Assembly: GCA_031362725.1 (NCBI GenBank)
Contig: JANLTC010000234.1
Coordinates: 1 to 8,161, forward strand
Length of the DNA: 8,161 nt
From: PR03 sp031362725
GTDB lineage: Bacteria > Myxococcota_A > UBA9160 > PR03
Reading direction: 5' to 3'
Shown here: piece after piece, positions 1-5,468 of the stretch
Numbering within the stretch: position 1 is the stretch's first letter
How the letters are laid out: the number at the start of each line of letters is the position of its first letter
Position numbers and translations under genes: made by a program
The notes under the pieces: model-generated
Database searches by the model: none
The model's input: only the letters and a program-made list of their open reading frames with translations
Told to the model about the DNA's origin: nothing

Positions 1-10
1 CAAGGCTCGA

Positions 11-148
11 TGAGTCTCGCCGCTCGCCGTGGGCTCGCTACGCGGGAGTGCGGGCCTTATGAGTCTCGCCGCTCGCAGTGGGCTCGCTACGCGGGAGTAC
101 GGGCCTTATGAGTCTCGCCGCTCGCCGTGGGCTCGCTACGCGGGAGTG
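11..148 (+). repeat. Tandem array of a 49-bp GC-rich unit, about 2.8 copies
   Basis: Three head-to-tail units start at 11, 60 and 109. Copies 1 and 2 differ at only two positions. Copy 3 matches copy 1 for about 40 bases and ends next to the stop codon of the minus-strand gene at 149. The unit holds a conserved core of about 32 bp beginning CTCGCCGCTCGC and ending GCTCGCTACGCGGGA, then a linker ending GGGCCTTATGAG. CTC(G)CCGC can pair with GCGGGAG to form an imperfect stem with one bulged G. The same core recurs inverted at 6227-6373 and partly at 8036-8053, so this is a dispersed family. Short open frames through it are not credible genes. Role unknown; it resembles REP-like intergenic elements and lies just 3' of a gene. 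Confidence 0.9.
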
Positions 149-1069
149 TTAGAGGAGCGGCGCGAGGATCACGAGTCCGTCGCCGAAATCGTAGCGGCGC
201 GTCGGGATCCACTCGAAGCGCGCGAGCGTCCACGGTCGGATCCGCGCGGGATCGCCGAGGAGTTCGTCGAGCGCGATCTCGAGCCGCTCGAGATCGCGCA
301 GTCCCTGGCGTGGCGAAGTCGACCCCGTCGGCACGTGGGCGCCGTAGATCGCGAGTTCCGGCCGATCGGCCACGACATCGAGCAGTCTCCGTGCGGTGTC
401 GCGATAGGCGACGAGATCGCTGCCGGGCGCGAACGCGAACAAGTCGCCCCGGTAGAGATAGTCGCCGGTGAAGAGCTGGCCTCGCTCGGTGTCGTAAAGC
501 GCGAGCGATTCGGGCGTGTGACCGGGGACCGAGAGCACCTGCAACACGCGTCCGCCGAGATCGATGCGAGCGCCCGGCGCCCACCATTCGGTGATGCGAA
601 AGGTCGGCCGCCCCGTCGCGCCATGCTGGAGTATCGACGGCGTGAAAGTGCCGTCGCTCGCGATCCGCGAGCGGATCGTCGGATGATCGAGCGACGCGAC
701 CGACTCGAAATCTGGCTGGCCGCCGATGTGGTCGTAGTGCAGATGCGAGAACGCGGCGGTGACCCGGCGATCGGTCAACGCTGCGACGACCGGCCTGATG
801 TCGCGCACACCGGGTCCGGTGTCGAAGAGCACCGCGCGCGTGTCACCGACTAGCAGGTAGTTGACGTTGTGCTGTTCGAAGCGCGGCTCGGCGATCGCGA
901 AGCTGCGCTCGTCGAGTTTCGCGACGGCGTACCAATCATCGAACCACGTGGCGCCCGGCGGGAGCGAAGGCAGCGGCGCCGCCGATTCGCGCGCGTTGCA
1001 CGCCAGCGTCGCGACGACGCCCACCGCCGCGATCATCAGCACGACTCGATTCCTCACGCTCGACAGCAT
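149..1069 (-). CDS. Metallo-beta-lactamase-fold hydrolase, predicted lipoprotein
   Basis: This 306-residue protein is a probable zinc-dependent hydrolase of the metallo-beta-lactamase superfamily. The dinuclear zinc motif HLHYDH lies at residues 109-114, and further ligands are His184 (VPGHTPES), Asp203 (FTGDY) and His245 (GAHVPT), so the active site looks intact. The N-terminus has a basic stretch (Arg6, Arg8), a hydrophobic run of about 15 residues and Cys24 in ATLAC, which fits a lipobox and suggests an envelope lipoprotein facing the periplasm. The ATG at 1069 was chosen because it gives this signal; a longer frame to 1210 would bury it under low-complexity residues and overlap the divergent gene. 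No clear Shine-Dalgarno is seen. The substrate cannot be told: the superfamily includes glyoxalase II-like, lactonase and lactamase enzymes. The stop TAA lies directly beside the 49-bp repeat array. Confidence 0.9.
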   Translation of the reverse strand: MLSSVRNRVVLMIAAVGVVATLACNARESAAPLPSLPPGATWFDDWYAVAKLDERSFAIAEPRFEQHNVNYLLVGDTRAVLFDTGPGVRDIRPVVAALTDRRVTAAFSHLHYDHIGGQPDFESVASLDHPTIRSRIASDGTFTPSILQHGATGRPTFRITEWWAPGARIDLGGRVLQVLSVPGHTPESLALYDTERGQLFTGDYLYRGDLFAFAPGSDLVAYRDTARRLLDVVADRPELAIYGAHVPTGSTSPRQGLRDLERLEIALDELLGDPARIRPWTLARFEWIPTRRYDFGDGLVILAPLL

Positions 1070-1071
1070 GC

Positions 1072-1077
1072 CATACT
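1072..1077 (+). promoter_or_regulatory. Candidate -10 element for a leaderless transcript
   Basis: CATACT resembles the bacterial -10 consensus TATAAT/TANNNT and ends exactly six bases before the ATG at 1084. No Shine-Dalgarno is present between them. This layout would start transcription at or next to the A of ATG, giving a leaderless mRNA. No convincing -35 box is seen, and the element lies in the 14-bp gap between two divergent genes. Inference only. Confidence 0.35.
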
Positions 1078-1083
1078 GCGCAA

Positions 1084-1617
1084 ATGGCCGACTCCATCGC
1101 GTACACATGGGGCACGACCGCCGAGGAGCGCGTCCTTCCCTTTCCCGACGACCGCAGCGATGACGCGAGCACCGAGAGGCTGTGGCGTGGCGTTTCGATC
1201 GCGGCGCCACCGGCGATCGTGTTCCGTTGGCTCTGCCAACTTCGCGAGGCGCCTTACAGCTACGACTGGCTCGACAACGGCGGTCGCCAGAGCCCCCGCA
1301 CGCTGACCCCGGGATTGGAGCAGCTCGAGATCGGGCAGGTCGTGATGTCGATCTTTCGGCTCGAAGCGTTCGAGGCGCCCACCCACATCACCGTCGCAAC
1401 GCGCACCGGCGGTCGCGGCGCGAAACTCTTCGGCGTGTTGCGGGTCACCTACTGGATACGGCCCGAGGCACCGGATCGCGTCCGGCTACTGGTGAAGCTC
1501 CGTATCGCCCACGAGACGGGCTGGCTCGTGAGGCTGCGCAACGCCGCTCTCGCCTGGGGCGACCTGGTGATGATGCGCCGGCAGCTGCTGAACCTGAAAG
1601 CGCTCGCGGAAGCGTGA
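1084..1617 (+). CDS. SRPBCC-fold (polyketide cyclase/START-like) protein
   Basis: This 177-residue protein resembles SRPBCC-superfamily proteins, which form a helix-grip hydrophobic pocket. Visible features are the opening strand and helix RLWRGVSIAAPPAIVFRWLCQLREAPYSYDWLDN (from about residue 32, longer than quoted motifs usually are), where 'APPAIVFRWL' matches the usual start of the fold. A central strand region follows at about 84-140 (GQVVMSIFRL, HITVATRT, RVTYWIRP, VRLLVKLRI), then a long C-terminal helix from about 147 that normally closes the pocket. No catalytic residues are diagnostic, so it may bind a lipid or other small hydrophobic ligand. It has no signal peptide and is presumably cytoplasmic. 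The ATG at 1084 has no Shine-Dalgarno but a -10-like hexamer six bases upstream. It diverges from the lipoprotein gene, and its TGA stop lies inside the left arm of the palindrome at 1615-1735. The family call is by pattern recognition and the function is unknown. Confidence 0.75.
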   Translation: MADSIAYTWGTTAEERVLPFPDDRSDDASTERLWRGVSIAAPPAIVFRWLCQLREAPYSYDWLDNGGRQSPRTLTPGLEQLEIGQVVMSIFRLEAFEAPTHITVATRTGGRGAKLFGVLRVTYWIRPEAPDRVRLLVKLRIAHETGWLVRLRNAALAWGDLVMMRRQLLNLKALAEA

Positions 1618-1735
1618 GGAGAAAGGGGACGGTCCTCCAAAGGGACGGGCTTGGGACTGGAGGGACAGACCTGGTGGAGGTGTGTCCCCTTTCTCCACAG
1701 CCAGTCCTCGATGAGGACCGTCCCCTTTCTCCTCA
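1615..1735. repeat. Palindromic element with 23-bp perfect inverted arms
   Basis: The left arm (1615-1637) is the exact reverse complement of the right arm (1713-1735). Each arm carries GAGAAAGGGGACGG or its complement. Inside are a 7-bp stem (1654-1660 with 1701-1707) and an imperfect 12-bp stem (1661-1672 with about 1679-1690), so the whole element can fold into one long interrupted hairpin. On the minus strand GGAGAAAGGGGAC occurs twice, 34 bp apart. The arms contain the TGA stops of both convergent genes. It could act as a bidirectional terminator and resembles REP/BIME-type or MITE-like units, some of which are mobilised by REP-associated tyrosine transposases. No transposase is present in this window, so mobility is inference. 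Confidence 0.85.
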
Positions 1736-2122
1736 GTGCAGCGCGTCGGGCTGGCGCAGCTCGAAGCTCGTGATCTCGGCTTGGAACGACGTGCCGCTGG
1801 CGGCGCGCATTTCGTAGCGGCCGCGCATGCTGCCCCATGGTGTCGCGAGTGGGCAGCCCGACGTGTATTGGAACGCTTCACCGGGCTGCAGCACCGGTTG
1901 CTCGCCGACGACGCCCGGGCCGCGCACTTCCTCGACCTTGCCGGTTGCGTCGGTGATGACCCAGTGGCGCGACAGCAACTGCACCGTCTCGTCGCCGACG
2001 TTGCTGATCCGGATCGAGTACAAGAAGAACCACTGACCGAGCTGCGGCGCCGAGTGATCGGCCGCGTAGCTCGCATCGACCTCGATGCAGACGCCGTTGG
2101 TCGTAGTCTCGGACGTCGACAA
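1733..2122 (-). CDS. apaG: ApaG protein (FN3-like fold)
   Basis: At 129 residues, this protein is close to the roughly 125 of E. coli ApaG, and the family signature is clear: VQLLSRHWVITDATGKVEEVRG, then GPGVVGEQPVLQPGEAFQYTSG, then TPWGSMRGRYEM near the C-terminus. ApaG is a small all-beta cytoplasmic protein. In enterobacteria it is encoded beside apaH and has been linked to cobalt resistance and magnesium efflux, but its biochemical role is unsettled. Here neither apaH nor ksgA is nearby. An in-frame TGA directly precedes the TTG at 2122, so the frame opens there. TTG is the likely start, with GGGGG a few bases upstream, and it gives a normal N-terminus. An ATG at 2126 is in another frame. 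The stop lies in the right arm of the palindromic element. Confidence 0.93.
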   Translation of the reverse strand: MSTSETTTNGVCIEVDASYAADHSAPQLGQWFFLYSIRISNVGDETVQLLSRHWVITDATGKVEEVRGPGVVGEQPVLQPGEAFQYTSGCPLATPWGSMRGRYEMRAASGTSFQAEITSFELRQPDALH

Positions 2123-2239
2123 TCATCCCCCGCCACGGCGCTGTGCGCCTCGAATCAACCCCGGGTCGACTCTAATAGGCAACGCCGTAGCCGTCGAGAG
2201 TGACCCTCGGTCCGCGTGGGCATGCGCGGATCGAGAAGG

Positions 2240-2245
2240 TATGCT
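2240..2245 (+). promoter_or_regulatory. Candidate -10 element upstream of the thiolase gene
   Basis: TATGCT fits a TANNNT-type -10 box and lies 35 bp before the thiolase ATG, which would give a leader of about 29 nt containing the Shine-Dalgarno. The same hexamer occurs before the acetoacetate-decarboxylase-family gene. No matching -35 is visible at 16-18 bp spacing. The rest of the 158-bp apaG-thiolase gap (2123-2280) holds nothing else I can assign. Confidence 0.3.
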
Positions 2246-2270
2246 GCGCGCCTCATTCAAGCGTCCGATC

Positions 2271-2276
2271 GGAGGA
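2271..2276 (+). promoter_or_regulatory. Shine-Dalgarno of the thiolase gene
   Basis: GGAGGA lies four bases before the ATG at 2281. It selects this start over upstream in-frame codons that would add 27 unrelated residues. Confidence 0.85.
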
Positions 2277-2280
2277 ATTC

Positions 2281-3477
2281 ATGGCACGCGAAGCCGTCAT
2301 CGTCGAAAGTGTTCGCTCGGGACTCACCAAGGCCAATCGGGGTTCCTTCAACATCACCGAACCGGCCGACTACCTCGCGCATTGTCTGCGCAGCGTCGTC
2401 GAGCGCGTGCCCAACCTCGATCCCGCCGAGATCGAAGACGTCATCACCGGCGTCGGCATGCCCGAGGGTTGCCAGGGCATGAACATCTCGCGCATCGCGG
2501 CGATGGCCGCGGGCTTCCCGAAGGAAGTCGCCGCGACCAGCGTGAACCGCTTCTGTTCGTCGGGTTCGCAGGCCGTGATGATGGCGGCGCACTCGATCCT
2601 GCACGAAGGCGCCGAGGTCGCGATCGGCGCCGGCGTCGAGACCATCACGATGATGCAGGACGGCACGCAGAACACGCACCGGATGGTCAACAAGACCGCG
2701 CAGGCACGGTTCCCCGGGCTGTACTTCCCGATGCTCGCCACCGCCGAAGTGGTCGCCGAGCGCTACAAGGTCTCCCGCGAAGACCAGGACCGCTACGCAT
2801 TGCAGAGTCAGCAGCGCTACGCCGCTGCGGTCGAGAAGGGATGGATCTCCGACGAGATCGCGCCGATGAAGGCGCGCCGCAAGGTGCAGCCGAAGGACGC
2901 CGAGGCCTACGAGGAAGACTGCCTCGTCGATCGCGACGAGTGCGCGCGCGCCGACACCACCTACGAAGGCCTCGCGAAGCTGAAGCCCGTGATGAAGCCG
3001 GCCGACCAGGGCGGCACCGTGACGGCCGGCAACGCGTCGCAGCTCTCGGACGGCGCGTCGGCCACGCTGCTGATGAGTTCGGATCGCGCCAAGCAACTCG
3101 GCTTGCGCCCGCTCGGCATCTACCGCGGCGCCGCAGTGGCCGGTTGCGGACCGGAAGAGATGGGCATCGGACCGATCTACGCGGTTCCGAAGCTGCTGAA
3201 ACGCCACGGGCTCACGATGAAGGACATCGACATCGTCGAGCTGAACGAGGCCTTCGCGTCGCAGCTGCTGCAGTGCCAGCGCGTGCTCGAGATCCCGAAC
3301 GAGAAGCTGAACCCGTGCGGCGGTTCGATCTCGATCGGCCATCCGTTCGGCATGACCGGCTCGCGCCTCACCGGCCTGCTGCTGCGCCAACTGCGCCGGA
3401 CCGGCGGTCGCTATGGCATCGTCACGATGTGCGTCGGCGGTGGCCAGGGCTTCGCCGGACTCTTCGAAGCCTGCTGA
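2281..3477 (+). CDS. Thiolase family protein, acetyl-CoA C-acyltransferase
   Basis: This 398-residue thiolase has a complete catalytic set: nucleophile Cys92 (NRFCSSGSQAV), Asn322 of NEAFA, His354 of GHPFG and Cys384 of CVGGGQG. Thiolases either cleave 3-ketoacyl-CoA with CoA to give acetyl-CoA plus a shortened acyl-CoA, or run the reverse condensation. The length is typical of the soluble tetrameric enzymes, and no signal peptide is present. The CVGGGQG and NEAFA motifs favour a degradative or biosynthetic thiolase over an SCP2-type one, but chain-length preference cannot be read from sequence. The stretch at about 200-243 (acidic, with Cys214 and Cys221) falls in the loop domain that shapes the acyl pocket. 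The start is fixed by a strong Shine-Dalgarno. The crotonase gene begins 16 bp after the stop, so the two are probably one transcript serving beta-oxidation or a related CoA pathway. Confidence 0.95.
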   Translation: MAREAVIVESVRSGLTKANRGSFNITEPADYLAHCLRSVVERVPNLDPAEIEDVITGVGMPEGCQGMNISRIAAMAAGFPKEVAATSVNRFCSSGSQAVMMAAHSILHEGAEVAIGAGVETITMMQDGTQNTHRMVNKTAQARFPGLYFPMLATAEVVAERYKVSREDQDRYALQSQQRYAAAVEKGWISDEIAPMKARRKVQPKDAEAYEEDCLVDRDECARADTTYEGLAKLKPVMKPADQGGTVTAGNASQLSDGASATLLMSSDRAKQLGLRPLGIYRGAAVAGCGPEEMGIGPIYAVPKLLKRHGLTMKDIDIVELNEAFASQLLQCQRVLEIPNEKLNPCGGSISIGHPFGMTGSRLTGLLLRQLRRTGGRYGIVTMCVGGGQGFAGLFEAC

Positions 3478-3493
3478 GCGGAGCGCGGAGGCG

Positions 3494-4198
3494 ATGAGCG
3501 AAGTGATCAGGTACGAACTCGAGGGCAGCGTCGCGGTGTTGCGCGTGGATGACGGCAAGGCCAATGCCTTCTCGTTCGCGCTGATCGACGCGCTGCACGG
3601 CGCGCTCGATCGCGCCGAGAAGGAAGCGAAGGCGCTCGTGTGGCTCGGGCGCGAGCAGCGCTTCTCGGGCGGCTTCGATCTCGGCGTGATGCGCAGCGGC
3701 GATCTCGGCGCCGTCGCCAGACTGGTCGCTGCCGGTGGGCGTCTCGCGGCGCGGCTCTACGAGGCGCCGCTGCCGATCGTGATCGGCTGCACCGGACACG
3801 CGCTCGCGATGGGCGCCGTCGCTCTACTCGCCGCCGACCTGCGCGTCGGCCCGCTCGGCGATTTCAAGATCGGCCTCAACGAAGTCGCGATCGGGCTCAC
3901 GCTGCCCACCTTCGCGACCGTACTGGCGCAGGACCGGCTCTCGCCGCGTCATTTGCAGCGCGCGGTCGTGCTGGCCGAGGTCTACGACGGACCGGGCGCC
4001 GTCGAGGCGGGCTTCCTCGATCTGGTCGCACCGGTAGACCGGGTCGGCGAGGTCGCGATCGAAGCGGCCGCCCGACTCTCCGAGCTACACCTCGGTGCAC
4101 ACAACGCGACCAAGCGTCGCGTGCGCAAGGCCACGCTCGCGGTGCTGCACGAGAGCCTCGACGAAGACCTATCGGACATCGGACAGGTCGACAGCTGA
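3494..4198 (+). CDS. Crotonase/enoyl-CoA hydratase-isomerase family protein
   Basis: This 234-residue crotonase-fold protein is somewhat shorter than the usual 255-260. The first oxyanion-hole segment is RFSGGFDLGVM (about 56-66) and the second is GHALAMGAVALLAAD (101-115). FKIGLNEVAIG follows at 124-134. Aligned by eye with rat enoyl-CoA hydratase, Glu130 matches the second catalytic glutamate (Glu164). The position of the first (Glu144, in GGGCE) is Val109. Keeping only one glutamate is typical of delta3,delta2-enoyl-CoA isomerases, so isomerase or another chemistry is as likely as hydration. The wording of its motifs matches the group often annotated as 'crotonase/enoyl-CoA hydratase family protein' (PRK06213-like). 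ATG 3494 follows GGAGG with a short spacer, 16 bp after the thiolase stop, implying co-transcription. It converges on the Rieske fusion gene. Confidence 0.9.
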   Translation: MSEVIRYELEGSVAVLRVDDGKANAFSFALIDALHGALDRAEKEAKALVWLGREQRFSGGFDLGVMRSGDLGAVARLVAAGGRLAARLYEAPLPIVIGCTGHALAMGAVALLAADLRVGPLGDFKIGLNEVAIGLTLPTFATVLAQDRLSPRHLQRAVVLAEVYDGPGAVEAGFLDLVAPVDRVGEVAIEAAARLSELHLGAHNATKRRVRKATLAVLHESLDEDLSDIGQVDS

Positions 4199-4204
4199 GC
4201 GCAG

Positions 4205-4220
4205 CGCGCGCAGCCGCGCG
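4205..4220. terminator. GC hairpin between convergent genes, weak terminator candidate
   Basis: CGCGCG-CAGC-CGCGCG forms a 6-bp stem with a 4-nt loop, seven bases after the crotonase stop, in the 44-bp gap before the convergent Rieske-fusion stop. No T-tract follows on either strand, so it is not a classic intrinsic terminator and could arise by chance in GC-rich DNA. Confidence 0.25.
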
Positions 4221-4242
4221 AGTGCCCGGACCCGCGCTCCGA

Positions 4243-5403
4243 CTAGGTCTCTGCCCGGCCGTCGAGTCGATGCGCCTTGCGACCGCCACGCGCCGGTTTT
4301 TCTGCGCCGATGCGTACACCGAGCAGTGCGCGACAGGTATCGAGACAGCGCTCGAGCAGCGCTCGCGCGCCGTCGTGAAGATCCGCCGATTGCTGCACGT
4401 ACGCGACATTGCGTTCCATGTCCTCGGCCGACCAGCCGCGACTGTGCGCGATGAACGGGAACGGCGGGAACTGACAGCCGAGTTCGCTGAAGAACGTCAG
4501 CATCTGCCCGGCAACACCCTGCACGTTGTCCTGACCGCCGGTGATGACGAGGCCCACGACCTTGTTCCGCAGCAGGATGCGGTCCGCGATCGTCTCCTGG
4601 TTCTGCACGCAGTTCATCCGCTCGACCATCTTGTAGTAGAGCGACGACGCGGCGCCCCAGCGGATCGGCGTCGCCACCAGCACCACGTCGGCCCAGTTCA
4701 CGACACCCTCGTAGACGCGATCCATCTGATCGCTCGGGTCCATCTGTGTGATCGAGCACGGCCAGGTGCAGGCGCGCGCGCTCTTCGAGTAGTAGCCCTC
4801 GCAGTGTCGGAACTGGAGCTCGCGCAGCTTGATCGTGCGCGTCTCGGCGCCGAGCGCGGCAGCGCGCGCGACGGCCGTGTCGAGCAGCTCGTCGGAGGTG
4901 GAGAAGCGCGGGTTCGCGACGTCCATCCCGGTCGTCGAGATGCCGAGCACGCGCAACGGCGCATCGAGTGCGGGGCCGCCCGGTTCGCCGCGCCGGATCA
5001 GCGTGGCGAGCGGATGCGGGGCGTGCGCATGTTTGCGACGCGGTGTCGAGGCTTGCACCGCGACGAAGACGCGCCCCGCGCGCACGTCGACCACATGGGT
5101 CGGGACCTGGTCGTTCTCGTAGCCCGGCTCGCCGCGGCCCGATTCGCAGTGGAACTTCCAGTGATGCCACGGGCAGACGACCCACTCGCCGTCGAGCGTG
5201 CCGTCGCCGAGCGGGCCACCGACGTGATTGCACACGCCCGAGATTGCCGAGAAGCGACCGTCCCGATACACGAGCGCGATCCGGGTGCGGCCCGCCATCA
5301 CGCTCTGGAGCGGCCGGCGCGCCAACTCCTCGGCGGGGCCAACGTCGACGAATCCCGCTCCGGAGTCTCCGCTGCTCGCTCGGCCTCGACTCGCCTCGGT
5401 CAT
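4243..5403 (-). CDS. Rieske [2Fe-2S] / flavodoxin-like NAD(P)H oxidoreductase fusion
   Basis: This 386-residue protein has two redox modules. Residues about 17-117 form a Rieske domain with Cys58-X-His60, 16 residues, then Cys77-X2-His80 (CNH...CPWH), the complete ligand set of a ferredoxin-type [2Fe-2S] cluster. From about 150 a flavodoxin-like FMN reductase domain begins: GISTTG near 154, the ATPIRWGAAS loop at about 244-253 that usually contacts FMN, and TGGQDN near 288. Between them lies a cysteine trio, Cys201, Cys212 and Cys216 (HCEGYYSK...ACTWPC), where iron-sulfur flavoproteins carry cluster cysteines. It probably passes electrons between a nicotinamide or partner protein, FMN and the Rieske cluster in the cytoplasm; the substrate is unknown. 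ATG 5403 is preferred over an upstream TTG (5427) because GGGGAGG lies seven bases before it. It diverges from the acetoacetate-decarboxylase-family gene. Confidence 0.9.
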   Translation of the reverse strand: MTEASRGRASSGDSGAGFVDVGPAEELARRPLQSVMAGRTRIALVYRDGRFSAISGVCNHVGGPLGDGTLDGEWVVCPWHHWKFHCESGRGEPGYENDQVPTHVVDVRAGRVFVAVQASTPRRKHAHAPHPLATLIRRGEPGGPALDAPLRVLGISTTGMDVANPRFSTSDELLDTAVARAAALGAETRTIKLRELQFRHCEGYYSKSARACTWPCSITQMDPSDQMDRVYEGVVNWADVVLVATPIRWGAASSLYYKMVERMNCVQNQETIADRILLRNKVVGLVITGGQDNVQGVAGQMLTFFSELGCQFPPFPFIAHSRGWSAEDMERNVAYVQQSADLHDGARALLERCLDTCRALLGVRIGAEKPARGGRKAHRLDGRAET

Positions 5404-5410
5404 CGGGCGC

Positions 5411-5417
5411 CCTCCCC
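5411..5417 (-). promoter_or_regulatory. Shine-Dalgarno of the Rieske fusion gene
   Basis: GGGGAGG on the minus strand lies seven bases before the ATG at 5403. It decides this start over the in-frame TTG at 5427, which would add eight residues and lacks such a site. Confidence 0.75.
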
Positions 5418-5426
5418 GGTCCTTCA

Positions 5427-5459
5427 ATACACGATCGATTCGGGGGGCGCCCCGTGTAT
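5427..5459. promoter_or_regulatory. 7-bp inverted repeat in the divergent promoter gap, possible operator
   Basis: ATACACG (5427-5433) and CGTGTAT (5453-5459) are perfect reverse complements separated by 19 bp. They sit in the 65-bp gap between the Rieske fusion and decarboxylase-like genes. Half-site centres are 26 bp apart. The right half overlaps the -10-like hexamer of the plus-strand gene, so a bound repressor could block it. No known operator consensus is matched; it could also be chance or an RNA hairpin. Confidence 0.3.
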
Positions 5460-5462
5460 GCT
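5457..5462 (+). promoter_or_regulatory. Candidate -10 element for a leaderless transcript
   Basis: TATGCT ends exactly six bases before the ATG at 5469, with no Shine-Dalgarno in between. The spacing is the same as CATACT before the gene at 1084. No clear -35 is visible. Confidence 0.4.
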
Positions 5463-5468
5463 CGCAGC

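Noticed and set aside
29..853. 274-codon frame starting in the repeat array and running antisense to the lipoprotein gene
   Set aside because: The first third is translated repeat and the rest is antisense to a complete metallo-beta-lactamase-fold gene.
149..1210. Longer lipoprotein gene starting at 1210
   Set aside because: The extra 47 residues are Arg-rich and overlap the divergent SRPBCC gene; starting at 1069 yields a proper lipoprotein signal peptide.
2257..3564. 435-codon open frame antisense to the thiolase gene
   Set aside because: It is a GC-rich shadow frame: the thiolase on the other strand has all family motifs and a strong Shine-Dalgarno, while this translation is low in complexity and matches no family.
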